Source: CAILHX01 sp964511385 (lineage in GTDB: Bacteria; Pseudomonadota; Gammaproteobacteria; Burkholderiales; Methylophilaceae). From it: a stretch of DNA of 64,000 bases. This document shows, piece after piece, positions 24,890-34,360 of the stretch (its first letter is position 1; each line of letters begins with the position of its first letter). Under the pieces are notes generated by a model. The model did no database searches. It had not been told where the DNA came from and worked only from the letters and a program-made list of their open reading frames with translations. The DNA lies in the NCBI GenBank assembly GCA_964511385.1, contig CAZEFE010000003.1, forward strand, positions 186,001 through 250,000, written 5' to 3'. The translations under genes and the position numbers were made by a program.

Positions 24890-25201
24890 TTATTTGTCGG
24901 CGTCTTCCTTGTCGCTGTGCTCGGCATCAGCATCGACCACCTGGTTCTTCATTTCCGGGTCGGCGATGCCTTCCTTGATTTCGGCATCGGCTTTCTGCCA
25001 ACCGGAAAGAATGTAGGACTGGGCGTGCTTGGGATTTTCCGCCATGCAAACATTGGGCAACTTGTTTGCCAGACGGCACGAATAGCCTACGGCTTTGGCA
25101 TCCGCGGCTTTGGTATCAATCAACGTAGCGATTTTGTCGCAACCGCTCAGTAGCAGGGTTGCAATCACCACAACGAGTGTGCGCATGGTCATCCTTCGCA
25201 T
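24890..25201 (-). CDS. Small putative lipoprotein
   Basis: The 103-residue protein has a signal peptide ending LLSGC, so it should be lipidated at Cys21. After that come KVxY-like AVGYSCRLANKLPNVCMAENPKHA, with two more cysteines, and an acidic tail rich in Asp/Glu/Lys. I do not recognise the family. The first ATG is chosen because AGGAAAGG is eight bases upstream; ATGs at 25192 and 25186 are also possible. It sits between rpe and gph and is presumably cotranscribed with them. Confidence 0.65.
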   Translation of the reverse strand: MRRMTMRTLVVVIATLLLSGCDKIATLIDTKAADAKAVGYSCRLANKLPNVCMAENPKHAQSYILSGWQKADAEIKEGIADPEMKNQVVDADAEHSDKEDADK

Positions 25202-25233
25202 GGTTCGGACCTTTCCTTGTTATAAAGCGTTGG

Positions 25234-25932
25234 TTACACCTTCGCCAGTTCTGCGCGAAGGGATGCGACTATGGAATCATAACGGTGCGGGTCGGTATTC
25301 TTGCCGGCACCAAACAGCGCGGAACCCGCCACAAACGTATCGGCACCGGCACGTGCAATATCCGCGATATTAGCAGTGTTTACGCCGCCGTCAATTTCCA
25401 GCCAGATTTCGCGGCCGGTCTTGGCGGTATAGGCATCAATCTTGGCGCGCGCTTGCTTGAGTTTTTCCAGCGCCTGCGGGATGAACTTCTGGCCACCGAA
25501 GCCGGGGTTTACCGACATCAGCAGCACCATGTCGATCTTGTCCATCACATGGTCCATATAGTCCAGCGGGGTGGCCGGGTTGAACACCAGGCCGGACTTG
25601 CAGCCCTGGTCCTGGATCAGCGACAGGCTACGGTCGATGTGTTCGGAACCTTCGGGGTGAAAGGTAATGATGTTGGCGCCGGCCTTGGCAAAGTCGGGAA
25701 TGATGCGGTCCACGGGCTTGACCATCAGGTGCACGTCAATGGTGGCGGTGGTCAGCGGGCGAATGGCCTCGCATACCAGCGGGCCGATGGTCAGGTTGGG
25801 CACATAGTGGTTGTCCATCACATCGAAGTGGATAATGTCCGCACCAGAGGCGATAACATCGGTGATTTCCTGGCCCAGCTTGGCGAAATTGGCGGAAAGA
25901 ATGCTGGGGGCGATGCGAAACTGTTTGGACAT
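25234..25932 (-). CDS. rpe: Ribulose-phosphate 3-epimerase
   Basis: Rpe interconverts ribulose 5-phosphate and xylulose 5-phosphate. The 232-residue TIM-barrel protein starts FRIAPSILSANFAKLGQE and has the metal/catalytic strands IIHFDVMDNHYVPNLTIGP, DVHLMV, MSVNPGFGGQKF and WLEIDGGVN. It heads the rpe-lipoprotein-gph-trpE run. Confidence 0.96.
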   Translation of the reverse strand: MSKQFRIAPSILSANFAKLGQEITDVIASGADIIHFDVMDNHYVPNLTIGPLVCEAIRPLTTATIDVHLMVKPVDRIIPDFAKAGANIITFHPEGSEHIDRSLSLIQDQGCKSGLVFNPATPLDYMDHVMDKIDMVLLMSVNPGFGGQKFIPQALEKLKQARAKIDAYTAKTGREIWLEIDGGVNTANIADIARAGADTFVAGSALFGAGKNTDPHRYDSIVASLRAELAKV

Positions 25933-25987
25933 GATGACAAATTCCCGTGTGAATGTGCAAAGTGCTTATTTTAACCATAATTACCGG

Positions 25988-26587
25988 CTAAGGAAGCCCT
26001 GATAGGCGCGTTAGCAGTTTTTCTGAAATGGCCGCTTTTTCTTCTTCTATCCCGACATCCACCATTTGGGTGACCTGCATGCCGCGATAGCCGCACGGGT
26101 CTATTGCTGAAAATGGCGATAAATCCATGTCCACATTCAGGCTCAATCCATGGTAGCAGCAGCCGTGTTTGAGACGCAGGCCAAGCGAGGCGATTTTGCG
26201 ATCATCCACATACACGCCCGGCGCGTCGCTCCTGGCAACCGCAGCAACGCCATATTCAGCCAGCAAGCCAATGACGGCATTTTCCATATGGCTCACCAGC
26301 TGACGCACGCTCCAGCCGCTCCGTTTCAGGTCCAGCAGCAGGTAAGCCACCACCTGGCCCGGGCCGTGGTAGGTGATCTTGCCGCCGCGGTCGGTTTCCA
26401 CCAGCGGAATATCCTGCCGCCACGGCTGGCGCACGTCCTTTTTGTTCAGGCCCAGGGTATAGACGGGGTCATGCTCGGTAAGCCAGATTTCATCCGCCGT
26501 TTCGGCCTGGCGTTGCGCGGTGAACGCCTGCATGGCGCGCCAGGTAGTCGCGTAATCGGTTAGACCCAGATGTTGGACGGTGACCAA
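25988..26587 (-). CDS. lipB: Octanoyl-[acyl-carrier-protein]:protein octanoyltransferase
   Basis: LipB moves octanoyl from ACP to lipoyl domains, the first step of lipoate synthesis. The 199-residue protein has RGGKITYHGPGQVVAYLLLD, the lysine motif KIASLGLRLKHGCCYHGLS and the acyl-binding cysteine in DPCGYRGMQV. The DUF493 gene precedes it by 18 bases, as in many gammaproteobacteria. lipA, often next to lipB, is not here; rpe follows instead. Confidence 0.96.
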   Translation of the reverse strand: MVTVQHLGLTDYATTWRAMQAFTAQRQAETADEIWLTEHDPVYTLGLNKKDVRQPWRQDIPLVETDRGGKITYHGPGQVVAYLLLDLKRSGWSVRQLVSHMENAVIGLLAEYGVAAVARSDAPGVYVDDRKIASLGLRLKHGCCYHGLSLNVDMDLSPFSAIDPCGYRGMQVTQMVDVGIEEEKAAISEKLLTRLSGLP

Positions 26588-26605
26588 AAGCGAATTCGCA
26601 GGAAG

Positions 26606-26872
26606 TTAAAGCACCACGCTGGTCATGGGATGGGCGCTCAGTTCGCGGTAGAGATCGTCCAGTTGCGCTTTGGAAGTCGCCCTGACAGTGCAGGTCAGGC
26701 TGACATATTTGCCGCCGCTGCTGGCCTTTTGCGTAATGGTGGCGGCATCAAAATCCGGAGCGTGGCGGATCACCACTTCAGTGATGGTTTGCACAAAATC
26801 GGCATGTGTTTCACCGACAATTTTCAGCGGAAAATCGCAGGGAAATTCGAGCAGGGTTTCTGGCTGTTCCAT
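26606..26872 (-). CDS. DUF493 (YbeD) family protein
   Basis: The 88-residue ferredoxin-like protein matches YbeD: LLEFPCDFPLKIVGE at the start and YVSLTCTVRATSKAQLDDLYRELSAHP at the end. YbeD-like proteins lie upstream of lipB in many proteobacteria and have been suggested to be regulatory, but their role is not established. It is between dat and lipB, 25 bases after dat. Confidence 0.88.
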   Translation of the reverse strand: MEQPETLLEFPCDFPLKIVGETHADFVQTITEVVIRHAPDFDAATITQKASSGGKYVSLTCTVRATSKAQLDDLYRELSAHPMTSVVL

Positions 26873-26897
26873 TGTTAGTTGCCTCCAGAGCAGTTAT

Positions 26898-27758
26898 TCA
26901 GGCCGGTTGCCGCATGACCCGCTGTTTGTAATCCTGGTACAGGCCATGCATTTTCCAGAACAACGGGCCAGGCTTGCCATCGGCAATCGCCTGCTTGTCC
27001 AGCGTCACTACCGGCAGCACTTCGCGGGTGGATGAAGTCAGCCACAACTCGTCCGCCGCGCGGATCTGCGCCAGGTCGAACTTGCCGGTCCGTACCGGGA
27101 TGGCGTTGGCCGAAGCTAGTTCCAGCACCAGATCATACGTAATGCCGGGCAGCATGTGGTGATCCTTGGGCGGCGCCAGGATGGCGCCGTCCTTGACCGC
27201 AAAAATGTTACTCAGCGAACCTTCGGTCAGCATGCCGTCGCGGAACAGGATGGTTTCCATGCAGCCGGCATCCACCGCCAGTTGCCGGAGCAGCACGTTG
27301 GGCAGCAGCGAAATGGCCTTGATGTCGCAGCGACCCCAGCGGTTGTCCACCGCGCTCACCGCATGCACGCCGGTTTCGCACAGGCTGCGCGAGGCGATCA
27401 CCAGCGGATTGCTCATCATGAAAATGGTCGGCGGGGTATCCTTGGGAAAAGCATGGTCGCGCGGCGCAACGCCGCGCGTCACTTGCAGGTATAACGACTG
27501 GTCTTCGGGTTCGTTGTGCCGGATCAGCTCCTGGATCAAGTCTATCCACTCGGCTTCGCCCAGCGGATTGGTCAGCCGGATGCCATCCAGGCTGGATTGC
27601 AGGCGACGCAAATGCTCCTGCACCCGGAACGGGCGGCGCGAGTAGACTGGGATCAGCTCATATACGCCATCGCCAAAAATAAACCCGCGATCCAGTACCG
27701 GCACATAGGCTTGGTCTATCGGTAAAAACTGACGATTCAGGTAAACGATTTGCGCCAC
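26898..27758 (-). CDS. dat: D-amino-acid aminotransferase (class IV)
   Basis: The 286-residue PLP enzyme resembles D-alanine transaminase: GFIFGDGVYELIPVYSRRPF near the N-terminus, the Schiff-base lysine in RCDIKAISLLPNVL, and the cofactor segment MLTEGSLSNIFAVK. It would interconvert D-alanine and D-glutamate, and its place between DUF493 and dacC fits supply of wall D-amino acids. A branched-chain aminotransferase or aminodeoxychorismate lyase is possible for class IV, but less likely. Confidence 0.85.
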   Translation of the reverse strand: MAQIVYLNRQFLPIDQAYVPVLDRGFIFGDGVYELIPVYSRRPFRVQEHLRRLQSSLDGIRLTNPLGEAEWIDLIQELIRHNEPEDQSLYLQVTRGVAPRDHAFPKDTPPTIFMMSNPLVIASRSLCETGVHAVSAVDNRWGRCDIKAISLLPNVLLRQLAVDAGCMETILFRDGMLTEGSLSNIFAVKDGAILAPPKDHHMLPGITYDLVLELASANAIPVRTGKFDLAQIRAADELWLTSSTREVLPVVTLDKQAIADGKPGPLFWKMHGLYQDYKQRVMRQPA

Positions 27759-27770
27759 GGCGCGCTCCTG

Positions 27771-28895
27771 TCAAAACTTCAGTCGAATGCCATCCCAGAT
27801 GCGGCGGAACAAACCGGCCACCGGAACTTCCTGTGCGGCCACCAGGTTTTGCTCCTGCAACGGCTTGCCATCCAGCGTCACGATCAGCTTGCCCACCTGC
27901 TGGCCTTTGTTCAGCGGCGCCACCAGCGGCTGCATCGCCGTCACCGTGGCTTTTACGCTAGCGTATTTGCCCTTGGGGAACGTCAGGTAGAAATCTGGCG
28001 CAACCGTCGCTGCCAGCGTGTCTTCCTTGCCTTTCCACACCTTCAGCTTGCTCACCGCCTGGCCTTGTTTGTACAGCAGGCGGGTTTCATAAAACTGGAA
28101 GCCGTAATTCAGCAGCTTCTGGCTTTCCGTGGCACGGGCACTGTCCGATGGCGCACCGACCAGAATGGATAGCAGGCGCATGTCGCCGCGTTTTGCCGAA
28201 CTGACCAGGCAATATCCGGCGGATTCCGTGTGCCCGGTTTTCATGCCGTCGACGTTCGGGTCCACCCACAGCAGACGGTTGCGGTTGGGCTGGGTGATCT
28301 TGTTGTAGGTGTATTCCTTGACCGAATACAACCGCTTGTATTCATCGGGAAAGTCGCGAATGATGGCAGAGGCCAGCAGTGCCAGGTCATTCACGGTGGT
28401 GTAATGGCTGGGATCGGGCAGGCCGGTGGCGTTGATAAAATGGGTATTCTTCATGCCCAGCCGCGCCGCTTCCTTGTTCATCAGTTCAGCGAAGGCTTCT
28501 TCGGTGACGGCAATGCCCTCGGCCAGCGCGATACAGGCGTCATTGCCGGATTGAATAATCATGCCGTGCAGCAACTCATCCACCGTCACCGGGATATCCG
28601 GCTGGATGAACATGCGCGAACCTTCGGTTTTCCATGCCTTGGGGCTGACTGGCAGGGTCTGGGTGAGTTGCAGATGGCCGTTCCTGATCGCCTTGAACGA
28701 CAGGTAGGCCGTCATCAGCTTGGTCAGCGATGCGGGCTCGATGCGCTCATCCCCGCCCTGCTGCGCGATGACCTTGCCGCTATTGAACTCTTTCAGCAGA
28801 TAGGCTTTTGCCGCAAGTGTCGGCGGTGGCGGCAGATCGTCCGCCAAGGCAAGCATGGAAAAAAAAGATAGCAACAGGATAAGACAATTACGCAT
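27771..28895 (-). CDS. dacC: D-alanyl-D-alanine carboxypeptidase (PBP5/6 family)
   Basis: The enzyme trims terminal D-Ala from peptidoglycan stems in the periplasm. The 374-residue protein has a signal peptide (1-18), the penicillin-binding motifs SLTK (Ser56, Lys59), SGN (116-118) and KTGHT near 217, and a C-terminal PBP5-type beta domain ending in an amphipathic anchor (GLFRRIWDGIRLKF). It lies 18 bases after rlpA in the elongation cluster. Confidence 0.94.
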   Translation of the reverse strand: MRNCLILLLSFFSMLALADDLPPPPTLAAKAYLLKEFNSGKVIAQQGGDERIEPASLTKLMTAYLSFKAIRNGHLQLTQTLPVSPKAWKTEGSRMFIQPDIPVTVDELLHGMIIQSGNDACIALAEGIAVTEEAFAELMNKEAARLGMKNTHFINATGLPDPSHYTTVNDLALLASAIIRDFPDEYKRLYSVKEYTYNKITQPNRNRLLWVDPNVDGMKTGHTESAGYCLVSSAKRGDMRLLSILVGAPSDSARATESQKLLNYGFQFYETRLLYKQGQAVSKLKVWKGKEDTLAATVAPDFYLTFPKGKYASVKATVTAMQPLVAPLNKGQQVGKLIVTLDGKPLQEQNLVAAQEVPVAGLFRRIWDGIRLKF

Positions 28896-28913
28896 GATTA
28901 ATAGACTGAAAAA

Positions 28914-29858
28914 TTAGGGATTGGTCACGATAGCCGGAGTACCCAGCGTTTGCTTGATGTTATCGGCAGCTTTTTGCGCATCGTCGCGGCTGGCAAACGG
29001 CCCCAGCCGGACCCGATAGAGTTCGGCATTGTACCAGCTTTCAACCGGCACCCCTTGCGCCAGCCCCTGGTTCTGCAGCTTGTCGCGCATCTGGTCGGCA
29101 TTTTCTTTCTGGCGGAACGCACCCAGCTGTACAAAAATCCCCGTGTTGTTTGCCGCAGGGACATCCACCTTGGCAACCACCGCTACCGGCGCATCCGGAT
29201 CCAGCAGTTCGACCTCCACCAACCCGCTGCCTTTGCCAACCAGACGCAATTTATAGGCCGCCGCATAAGACAGGTCGATCAACCGGTCTTTTTTGAATGG
29301 CCCGCGGTCATTGACCCGAACGACCACTGAACGCCCGTTTTCCGGATTGGTGACCCGCACATAGCTGGGGATAGGCAGCACCGTGTGTGCGGCCGACATG
29401 CCGTACATATCATAAATTTCGCCGCTGGAGGTTTTCTGGCCGTGGTAACGGCGGCCGTACCATGAGGCAACACCTTGCTCCTTGTACGGCTGGAATCCGG
29501 TCATCGGCGTATAAGTTTCGCCCAGCGCCACATAAGGGCGGCTGTTGGCCGGGCGAACCGGCTCTTTCTTCACCTGTGCATCAGGGATGGCATCAATATC
29601 GGACGGCGGATTGTCGCCCGGACCGTCATCCAGGTAATAGCCGCCTTTTTTCGAAGATTCCGTCGGCGCCGACTTGCTTTTTGCCGTTGGCTTTTTCGTC
29701 GTATCGCCCGCCCCGCCACTGCTGCGTTCGATCACCGGCGCACTGCCGTCGGGCTTGCTGCCCACCGTGCCGCACCCGGTCAGCGCCAGCGCCAGACCAA
29801 ACACTGCCAGCCATCTACCTGCTTCGCATCTCACACCTGTCTCCTTGGACTTGTTCAC
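28914..29858 (-). CDS. rlpA: Septal ring lytic transglycosylase RlpA
   Basis: RlpA is an outer-membrane lipoprotein that cuts glycans lacking stem peptides. The 314-residue protein has the lipobox LTGC (near residue 28), a low-complexity linker, a double-psi beta-barrel domain with GVASWYGRRYHGQKTSSGE and VVVRVNDRGPF, and a C-terminal SPOR domain (about 235-310) that targets denuded septal glycan. Its start overlaps the rodA stop by four bases. Confidence 0.95.
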   Translation of the reverse strand: MNKSKETGVRCEAGRWLAVFGLALALTGCGTVGSKPDGSAPVIERSSGGAGDTTKKPTAKSKSAPTESSKKGGYYLDDGPGDNPPSDIDAIPDAQVKKEPVRPANSRPYVALGETYTPMTGFQPYKEQGVASWYGRRYHGQKTSSGEIYDMYGMSAAHTVLPIPSYVRVTNPENGRSVVVRVNDRGPFKKDRLIDLSYAAAYKLRLVGKGSGLVEVELLDPDAPVAVVAKVDVPAANNTGIFVQLGAFRQKENADQMRDKLQNQGLAQGVPVESWYNAELYRVRLGPFASRDDAQKAADNIKQTLGTPAIVTNP

Positions 29859-30961
29859 GACGACACCAGTTTTTTGTGCGTCTGTATGCTCATTAGAATG
29901 CCGAACCCCACCATCAGCGTCACCAGCGACGTGCCGCCATAACTCACCAGCGGCAGGGGCACGCCCACCACCGGCAATATCCCGCTGACCATGCCCATGT
30001 TGACGAAAGCATAGCTGAAAAAAGTCAGCGTAATGCTGCCCGCCAGCAAGCGGCCAAACAGGCTCTGCGCATTGGCCGCAATCACCAGCCCGCGGGCGAT
30101 GATCAGGAAAAACAGCAACATCAACAACACATTGCCCAGCAAGCCGAACTCTTCACCGAACACCGCAAAAATAAAGTCGGTGTGCCGCTCCGGCAGGAAA
30201 TCCAGCCTGGACTGGGTGCCGTTCAGCCAACCCTTGCCAGCCAGGCCGCCGGAACCCATGGCTATCGTGGCCTGGATAATGTGGTAGCCGGCGCCGAGGG
30301 GATCCTGGCTGGGGTCGATCAGGGTGAGCACCCGCTTGCGCTGATATTCATGCAGCAAAGGCCATACCATGGGAATGGCTGCCGCCACCGCAACACCTAT
30401 CCCGACCATGAAGCGCCAGCTCAGCCCGGCAAAGAAAAATACAAAAAATCCCGACGCACTGATCAGCAGGGCCGTTCCCAGATCCGGCTGCTTAACAATC
30501 AAGCCTACCGGCAATATCATCAGCACCGCGGCAAACAGGTAATCTTTCCAGCGCAGCATGCCTTCGCGCTGCGAAAAATACCAGGCCAGCATCAATGGCA
30601 CGGCGATTTTCATCATTTCGGACGGCTGTACACTGGCCACGCCCAGATTGAGCCAGCGCCGGGCACCCAGGCGCACGTCGCCCACCAGCGCCACGCCGAG
30701 CAGCAACAGCAGACCGAGTGCATACAAGGGCACTGCCACCAGTTCCAGCTTTTGCGGCGGAATGTTGGCGAACAACAGCAGGAATCCCAACGCAACCAGG
30801 ATATTCATCACTTGCCGGCCTACCTGCGCCAGACTCTGGCCGGAAGCACTGTAAAGCACCACCAGGCCAACACATATCAACAAGGCCAGAAGGCCGAACA
30901 AAGGCCGATCAAGACGCTTCCCGAACCAAGCCTGCACGCGCAGAACAAAAAGTTTAATCAT
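29855..30961 (-). CDS. rodA: RodA, SEDS peptidoglycan polymerase of the elongasome
   Basis: RodA polymerises lipid II into glycan strands together with PBP2. The 368-residue membrane protein has about ten helices, the RodA/FtsW hallmarks PDLGTALLISASG, FLPERHTDFIFAVFGEEFGLLGN and the C-terminal LPLVSYGGTSL. It follows mrdA with an eight-base overlap, as in many bacteria, which keeps the polymerase and transpeptidase together. Confidence 0.96.
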   Translation of the reverse strand: MIKLFVLRVQAWFGKRLDRPLFGLLALLICVGLVVLYSASGQSLAQVGRQVMNILVALGFLLLFANIPPQKLELVAVPLYALGLLLLLGVALVGDVRLGARRWLNLGVASVQPSEMMKIAVPLMLAWYFSQREGMLRWKDYLFAAVLMILPVGLIVKQPDLGTALLISASGFFVFFFAGLSWRFMVGIGVAVAAAIPMVWPLLHEYQRKRVLTLIDPSQDPLGAGYHIIQATIAMGSGGLAGKGWLNGTQSRLDFLPERHTDFIFAVFGEEFGLLGNVLLMLLFFLIIARGLVIAANAQSLFGRLLAGSITLTFFSYAFVNMGMVSGILPVVGVPLPLVSYGGTSLVTLMVGFGILMSIQTHKKLVSS

Positions 30962-32873
30962 GTAGCTCTTCCGGCTGATTAACGCCGGCCCCTGCCGGAT
31001 TGGTGGCGGCTGGTTCGGGCGGCGCGGGTGACTTGCCCAGCAGGTAGTAATCCATCACCTGCCGCGCGATCGGCCCAGCCGCCGATCCGCCGTGACCGCC
31101 ATTTTCCACAATCACCGCCAGCGCAATCTTGGGCGCCTCCGCCGGCGCATAGGCAATGAACAATGCATGGTCGCGATGATACTCATCAATCTGGCTGGCA
31201 TTATATTTCTGGTTCTGGGCGATACCAATCACCTGTGCGGTTCCGGTCTTGGCGGCAATGGTGTACGGCGCCCCGGCGCCAACACTGGCAGCCGTTCCGC
31301 CTGGGATGGTCACGCCCAGCATGCCTTGTTTGACCAGTTCCAGATTTTCGTTGCTCACCGGGATACGGTCCAGCGTCTGGATCGGCAGCGGGCGCGTGAC
31401 GCCGCTCTGGCTGTCCCGAATGCTGGCCACCAGATGCGGTTTTACCCCCACGCCGTTATTGGCCAGCATGGCAGTGGCGTAGGCCAATTGCAGTGGTGTT
31501 GCCAGGGTATACCCTTGACCGATGCCGGTAATCACGGTTTCACCTGCGTACCACTGCTGCTTGAAACGTTTTTGCTTCCATGCCGGGGTTGGCAGCAAGC
31601 CGGAACGCTCACCGTCGATATCAATACCGGTCAGCTTGCCAAAGCCAAAGTGGCCAACAAATTCAGCCAGACGGTCAATGCCCAGCTCCAGCGCCAAGCC
31701 GTAAAAGAAGGTATCGCAGGAAATGGTGATGGCTCTGACCACATCCACCCGCCCATGCCCTTCCGGTTTCCAGTCGCGGTAGCGATGGGCGCTGCCCGGT
31801 AATGTGAAGTACCCCGGATCGGAAATGGAAAACGGCGGGTGGCGTTTACCGTTTTCCAGCCCGGCCAGGGCAGCAAACGGCTTGAAGGTGGAGCCCGGCG
31901 GGTAGGCGCCGCGCAACGGGCGGTTGATCAGCGGCTTGTCCAGGGAGTCGTTCAACATCTTCCAGCTTTCCGCATCAATCCCATCCACAAACAGGTTGGG
32001 GTCGAACGTCGGCATGCTGACCAATGCCAGAACCTCGCCGTTGGCTGGGTTCAATGCCACCAGGGCGCCGCGGCGGGTGCCGAAAGCCTGTTCGGCAATC
32101 TGCTGCAGCTTGCTGTCTATGGACAGGATCAAATTGCTGCCGGGTACCGGTGACGTACTCTGCAACACGCGCACGGCATGACCATCGGCATCCACCTCGA
32201 CCTGCTGGAAGCCGGTAATGCCATGCAGTTCGCGCTCGTAACTCTGCTCCAGCCCACCTTTGCCGATGTGGTCGGAACCCTTGTAATTGGCGATGTCTCC
32301 ACTCTGCTCCAGCCGTTTCACATCATTTTCATTGATGCGCGCGATGTAGCCAGTCATATGCGAACCAAGATTGCCCTGCGGATAATGCCGGAACAGGCGC
32401 GAACGGATTTCCACCCCCGGAAACCGGTAGCTGTTCACAGCAAATTTGGCGGCTTCGGCTTCGGTCAGGTGGGAGCGTATCGGCACGCTTTCAAAATTAC
32501 GGCTTTGCGCGCGAAATTTATTGAAGCGCTTGCGGTCGTTGTCACTGATCTCGACCAGGCCAGCCAGGTTGTTGATGGTCTGGTTGAGATCAGGCACCTT
32601 GGATGGAGTGATTTCCAGGGTGTAGACAAAAAAGTTTTCGGCCAGGATGACGCCATTCCGATCCAGGATCAGGCCGCGATTGGGCACTACCGGCACCAGC
32701 GAAATGCGGTTGCTTTCGGCCAGCGTTTGATAGTGGTCGTAGCGCAACACCTGCAAAAACAGGAAGCGTGCGGTCAGGATGCCGAAGCACAGCAGCACCA
32801 TGATTACAGCAACTATCAGACGTAAACGGAAGCGGTGCTGCTCGTGCTGAGAGTTGTTGAATTGCACTCTCAC
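30954..32873 (-). CDS. mrdA: Penicillin-binding protein 2 (elongation transpeptidase)
   Basis: PBP2 cross-links glycan made by RodA during cell elongation. The GTG at 32873 is chosen because it overlaps the mreD stop as GTGA, giving 639 residues; an ATG 16 codons upstream would extend into mreD. Features are a membrane anchor near residues 18-38, the pedestal domain with PNRGLILDRNG, and transpeptidase motifs PPGSTFKPF (SxxK), SCD (E. coli PBP2 has SAD) and AAKTGTAQV. It is in the mreBCD-mrdA-rodA operon. Confidence 0.95.
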   Translation of the reverse strand: MRVQFNNSQHEQHRFRLRLIVAVIMVLLCFGILTARFLFLQVLRYDHYQTLAESNRISLVPVVPNRGLILDRNGVILAENFFVYTLEITPSKVPDLNQTINNLAGLVEISDNDRKRFNKFRAQSRNFESVPIRSHLTEAEAAKFAVNSYRFPGVEIRSRLFRHYPQGNLGSHMTGYIARINENDVKRLEQSGDIANYKGSDHIGKGGLEQSYERELHGITGFQQVEVDADGHAVRVLQSTSPVPGSNLILSIDSKLQQIAEQAFGTRRGALVALNPANGEVLALVSMPTFDPNLFVDGIDAESWKMLNDSLDKPLINRPLRGAYPPGSTFKPFAALAGLENGKRHPPFSISDPGYFTLPGSAHRYRDWKPEGHGRVDVVRAITISCDTFFYGLALELGIDRLAEFVGHFGFGKLTGIDIDGERSGLLPTPAWKQKRFKQQWYAGETVITGIGQGYTLATPLQLAYATAMLANNGVGVKPHLVASIRDSQSGVTRPLPIQTLDRIPVSNENLELVKQGMLGVTIPGGTAASVGAGAPYTIAAKTGTAQVIGIAQNQKYNASQIDEYHRDHALFIAYAPAEAPKIALAVIVENGGHGGSAAGPIARQVMDYYLLGKSPAPPEPAATNPAGAGVNQPEELHD

Positions 32874-33343
32874 GACTTTTCGCCACTGACCTTGATTCTT
32901 GAGTAAACGACCAATTGCCATAGCAGAATACCGCTGATGCTAGGCAGGAAATAAGTCCAGCCCGGTGCATCGGCCCCGGAAAACAGCTTGAGCACCAGCA
33001 GCACCGTTTGCGAAACCAGCAGCAGGGCAAACACATAACCGGCCTGCTGCAGGCGATCGAACAAGGTCGCGCGCCGCTGGTAAAGCAGCGCCAGGAATGC
33101 GGCGACGGTAAACGCCAGCGCGTGCTGACCGAACAGGCTGCCATCCGCCAGGTCCACCAGCATGCCCATCATCCAGGCCAGGCCGATATTGCATAAATGC
33201 GGTGCGCGAATAATCCAGTACAGCAGCACCAGCAGCACAAAATCCGGGCGCACGATCAAGCCGAACCCTGCCCAAGGCAGCAGATAGCACATGAACCCTA
33301 GCAACAGGGTGAGATAGACCTGGGCGCTATTTGCGGGGGGCAT
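32870..33343 (-). CDS. mreD: Rod-shape protein MreD
   Basis: MreD is a five- to six-helix inner-membrane protein of the elongasome. This one has 157 residues and is almost wholly hydrophobic, with the conserved PDFVLLVLLYWIIRAPHLCNIGLAWMMG region cut by a polar turn (about 33-60). It overlaps the 3-prime end of mreC by 17 bases and the start of mrdA by four. Confidence 0.9.
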   Translation of the reverse strand: MPPANSAQVYLTLLLGFMCYLLPWAGFGLIVRPDFVLLVLLYWIIRAPHLCNIGLAWMMGMLVDLADGSLFGQHALAFTVAAFLALLYQRRATLFDRLQQAGYVFALLLVSQTVLLVLKLFSGADAPGWTYFLPSISGILLWQLVVYSRIKVSGEKS

Positions 33344-34250
33344 GGCTATGATGCTTTCCTGGAAGTTCTGCCGGCTTTTCCGGTTGCAATCGCTCAGGAA
33401 AAGCCGGCCCGGTATTGGTCACAATCAGCACCTGCCGATAGCGCTCGACGCCTGCTGCTGGCAGGCAAACAATATGGGCAAATGGCGAGTCATCTTCGCG
33501 CTCGATTTTCTGCACCACCGCGACTTTCATGCCTTCCGGATAAGTGCCGTCGATGCCCGAAGTCATCAGTTCGTCACCCGTACGAATATCCACGTTTGCC
33601 GGCAAGTACGGCAGATACAGTGTGCCATCGCGCCCCTGGCCGAAAGCGATGGCACGTAATCCATTGCGCAGGACTTGCACCGGTATCACCAGCGTTTTGT
33701 CGGTAATCAGCGTAATTTCGCTGCTGAACGGGTAGGCACGGGTCACCTGCCCGATCACACCGTGGCCGTCCACCACGGCCTGGCCGGGCAACACGCCGTG
33801 CTGGCTGCCCAGGTTCACTTCTATCTTGTGCACAAAAGGGTCGCGGCCGGTATGGATCACTTCTGCCAGGCGTACGCTGCGCCCCAGCCTCTGGCTGGCC
33901 CGCAGCAGCGATCGCAATTGCTCGCTCTCAGCCTGAGCGTAGCGCAAACGCTGCATCTCGGCCGCTTGCTGCACCAATTGCTGCTGTAGCTGGCGGTTTT
34001 GCAGATTCAGCGCCTGCTGGTCCGAGAAATAGTCGCTCACGTGATGATAAAGACGGATGGGGCTGGAAGCGACGACTTCCAGCGGATAGAGCAGGGCGGA
34101 GAATCCCTGCCTGACTTCGTTGAGATAATGCAGACGGGAATCTACTGCCATCAGCACAATGGACAGCACCGAAAAAAACACCAGCCGCGCCAGCGGGCTG
34201 GGTCCGCGTACAAAAAAAGCCGGCGGCTGCTGTGGCTGCACAGTCACCAT
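33327..34250 (-). CDS. mreC: Rod-shape protein MreC
   Basis: MreC links MreB to PBP2 in the periplasm. The 307-residue protein has one N-terminal membrane helix (about 20-40), a coiled coil rich in Gln/Leu (about 75-110) and two beta domains with VIGQVTRAYPFSSEITLITD and GTLYLPYLPANVDIRTGDEL. The tail is Pro/His/Lys-rich. The ATG at 34250 is chosen; an upstream in-frame ATG lacks family similarity. Confidence 0.94.
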   Translation of the reverse strand: MVTVQPQQPPAFFVRGPSPLARLVFFSVLSIVLMAVDSRLHYLNEVRQGFSALLYPLEVVASSPIRLYHHVSDYFSDQQALNLQNRQLQQQLVQQAAEMQRLRYAQAESEQLRSLLRASQRLGRSVRLAEVIHTGRDPFVHKIEVNLGSQHGVLPGQAVVDGHGVIGQVTRAYPFSSEITLITDKTLVIPVQVLRNGLRAIAFGQGRDGTLYLPYLPANVDIRTGDELMTSGIDGTYPEGMKVAVVQKIEREDDSPFAHIVCLPAAGVERYRQVLIVTNTGPAFPERLQPEKPAELPGKHHSHAPRK

Positions 34251-34360
34251 GATTCTGCTACCTGCGCTGTTGAATGATGCAAAGGCACCTCTAAAATCCA
34301 ACGTTGCGGGCATCCAATGTATGGGCTACCCGCTTAAACCACATTCAACGAACCAGCCAG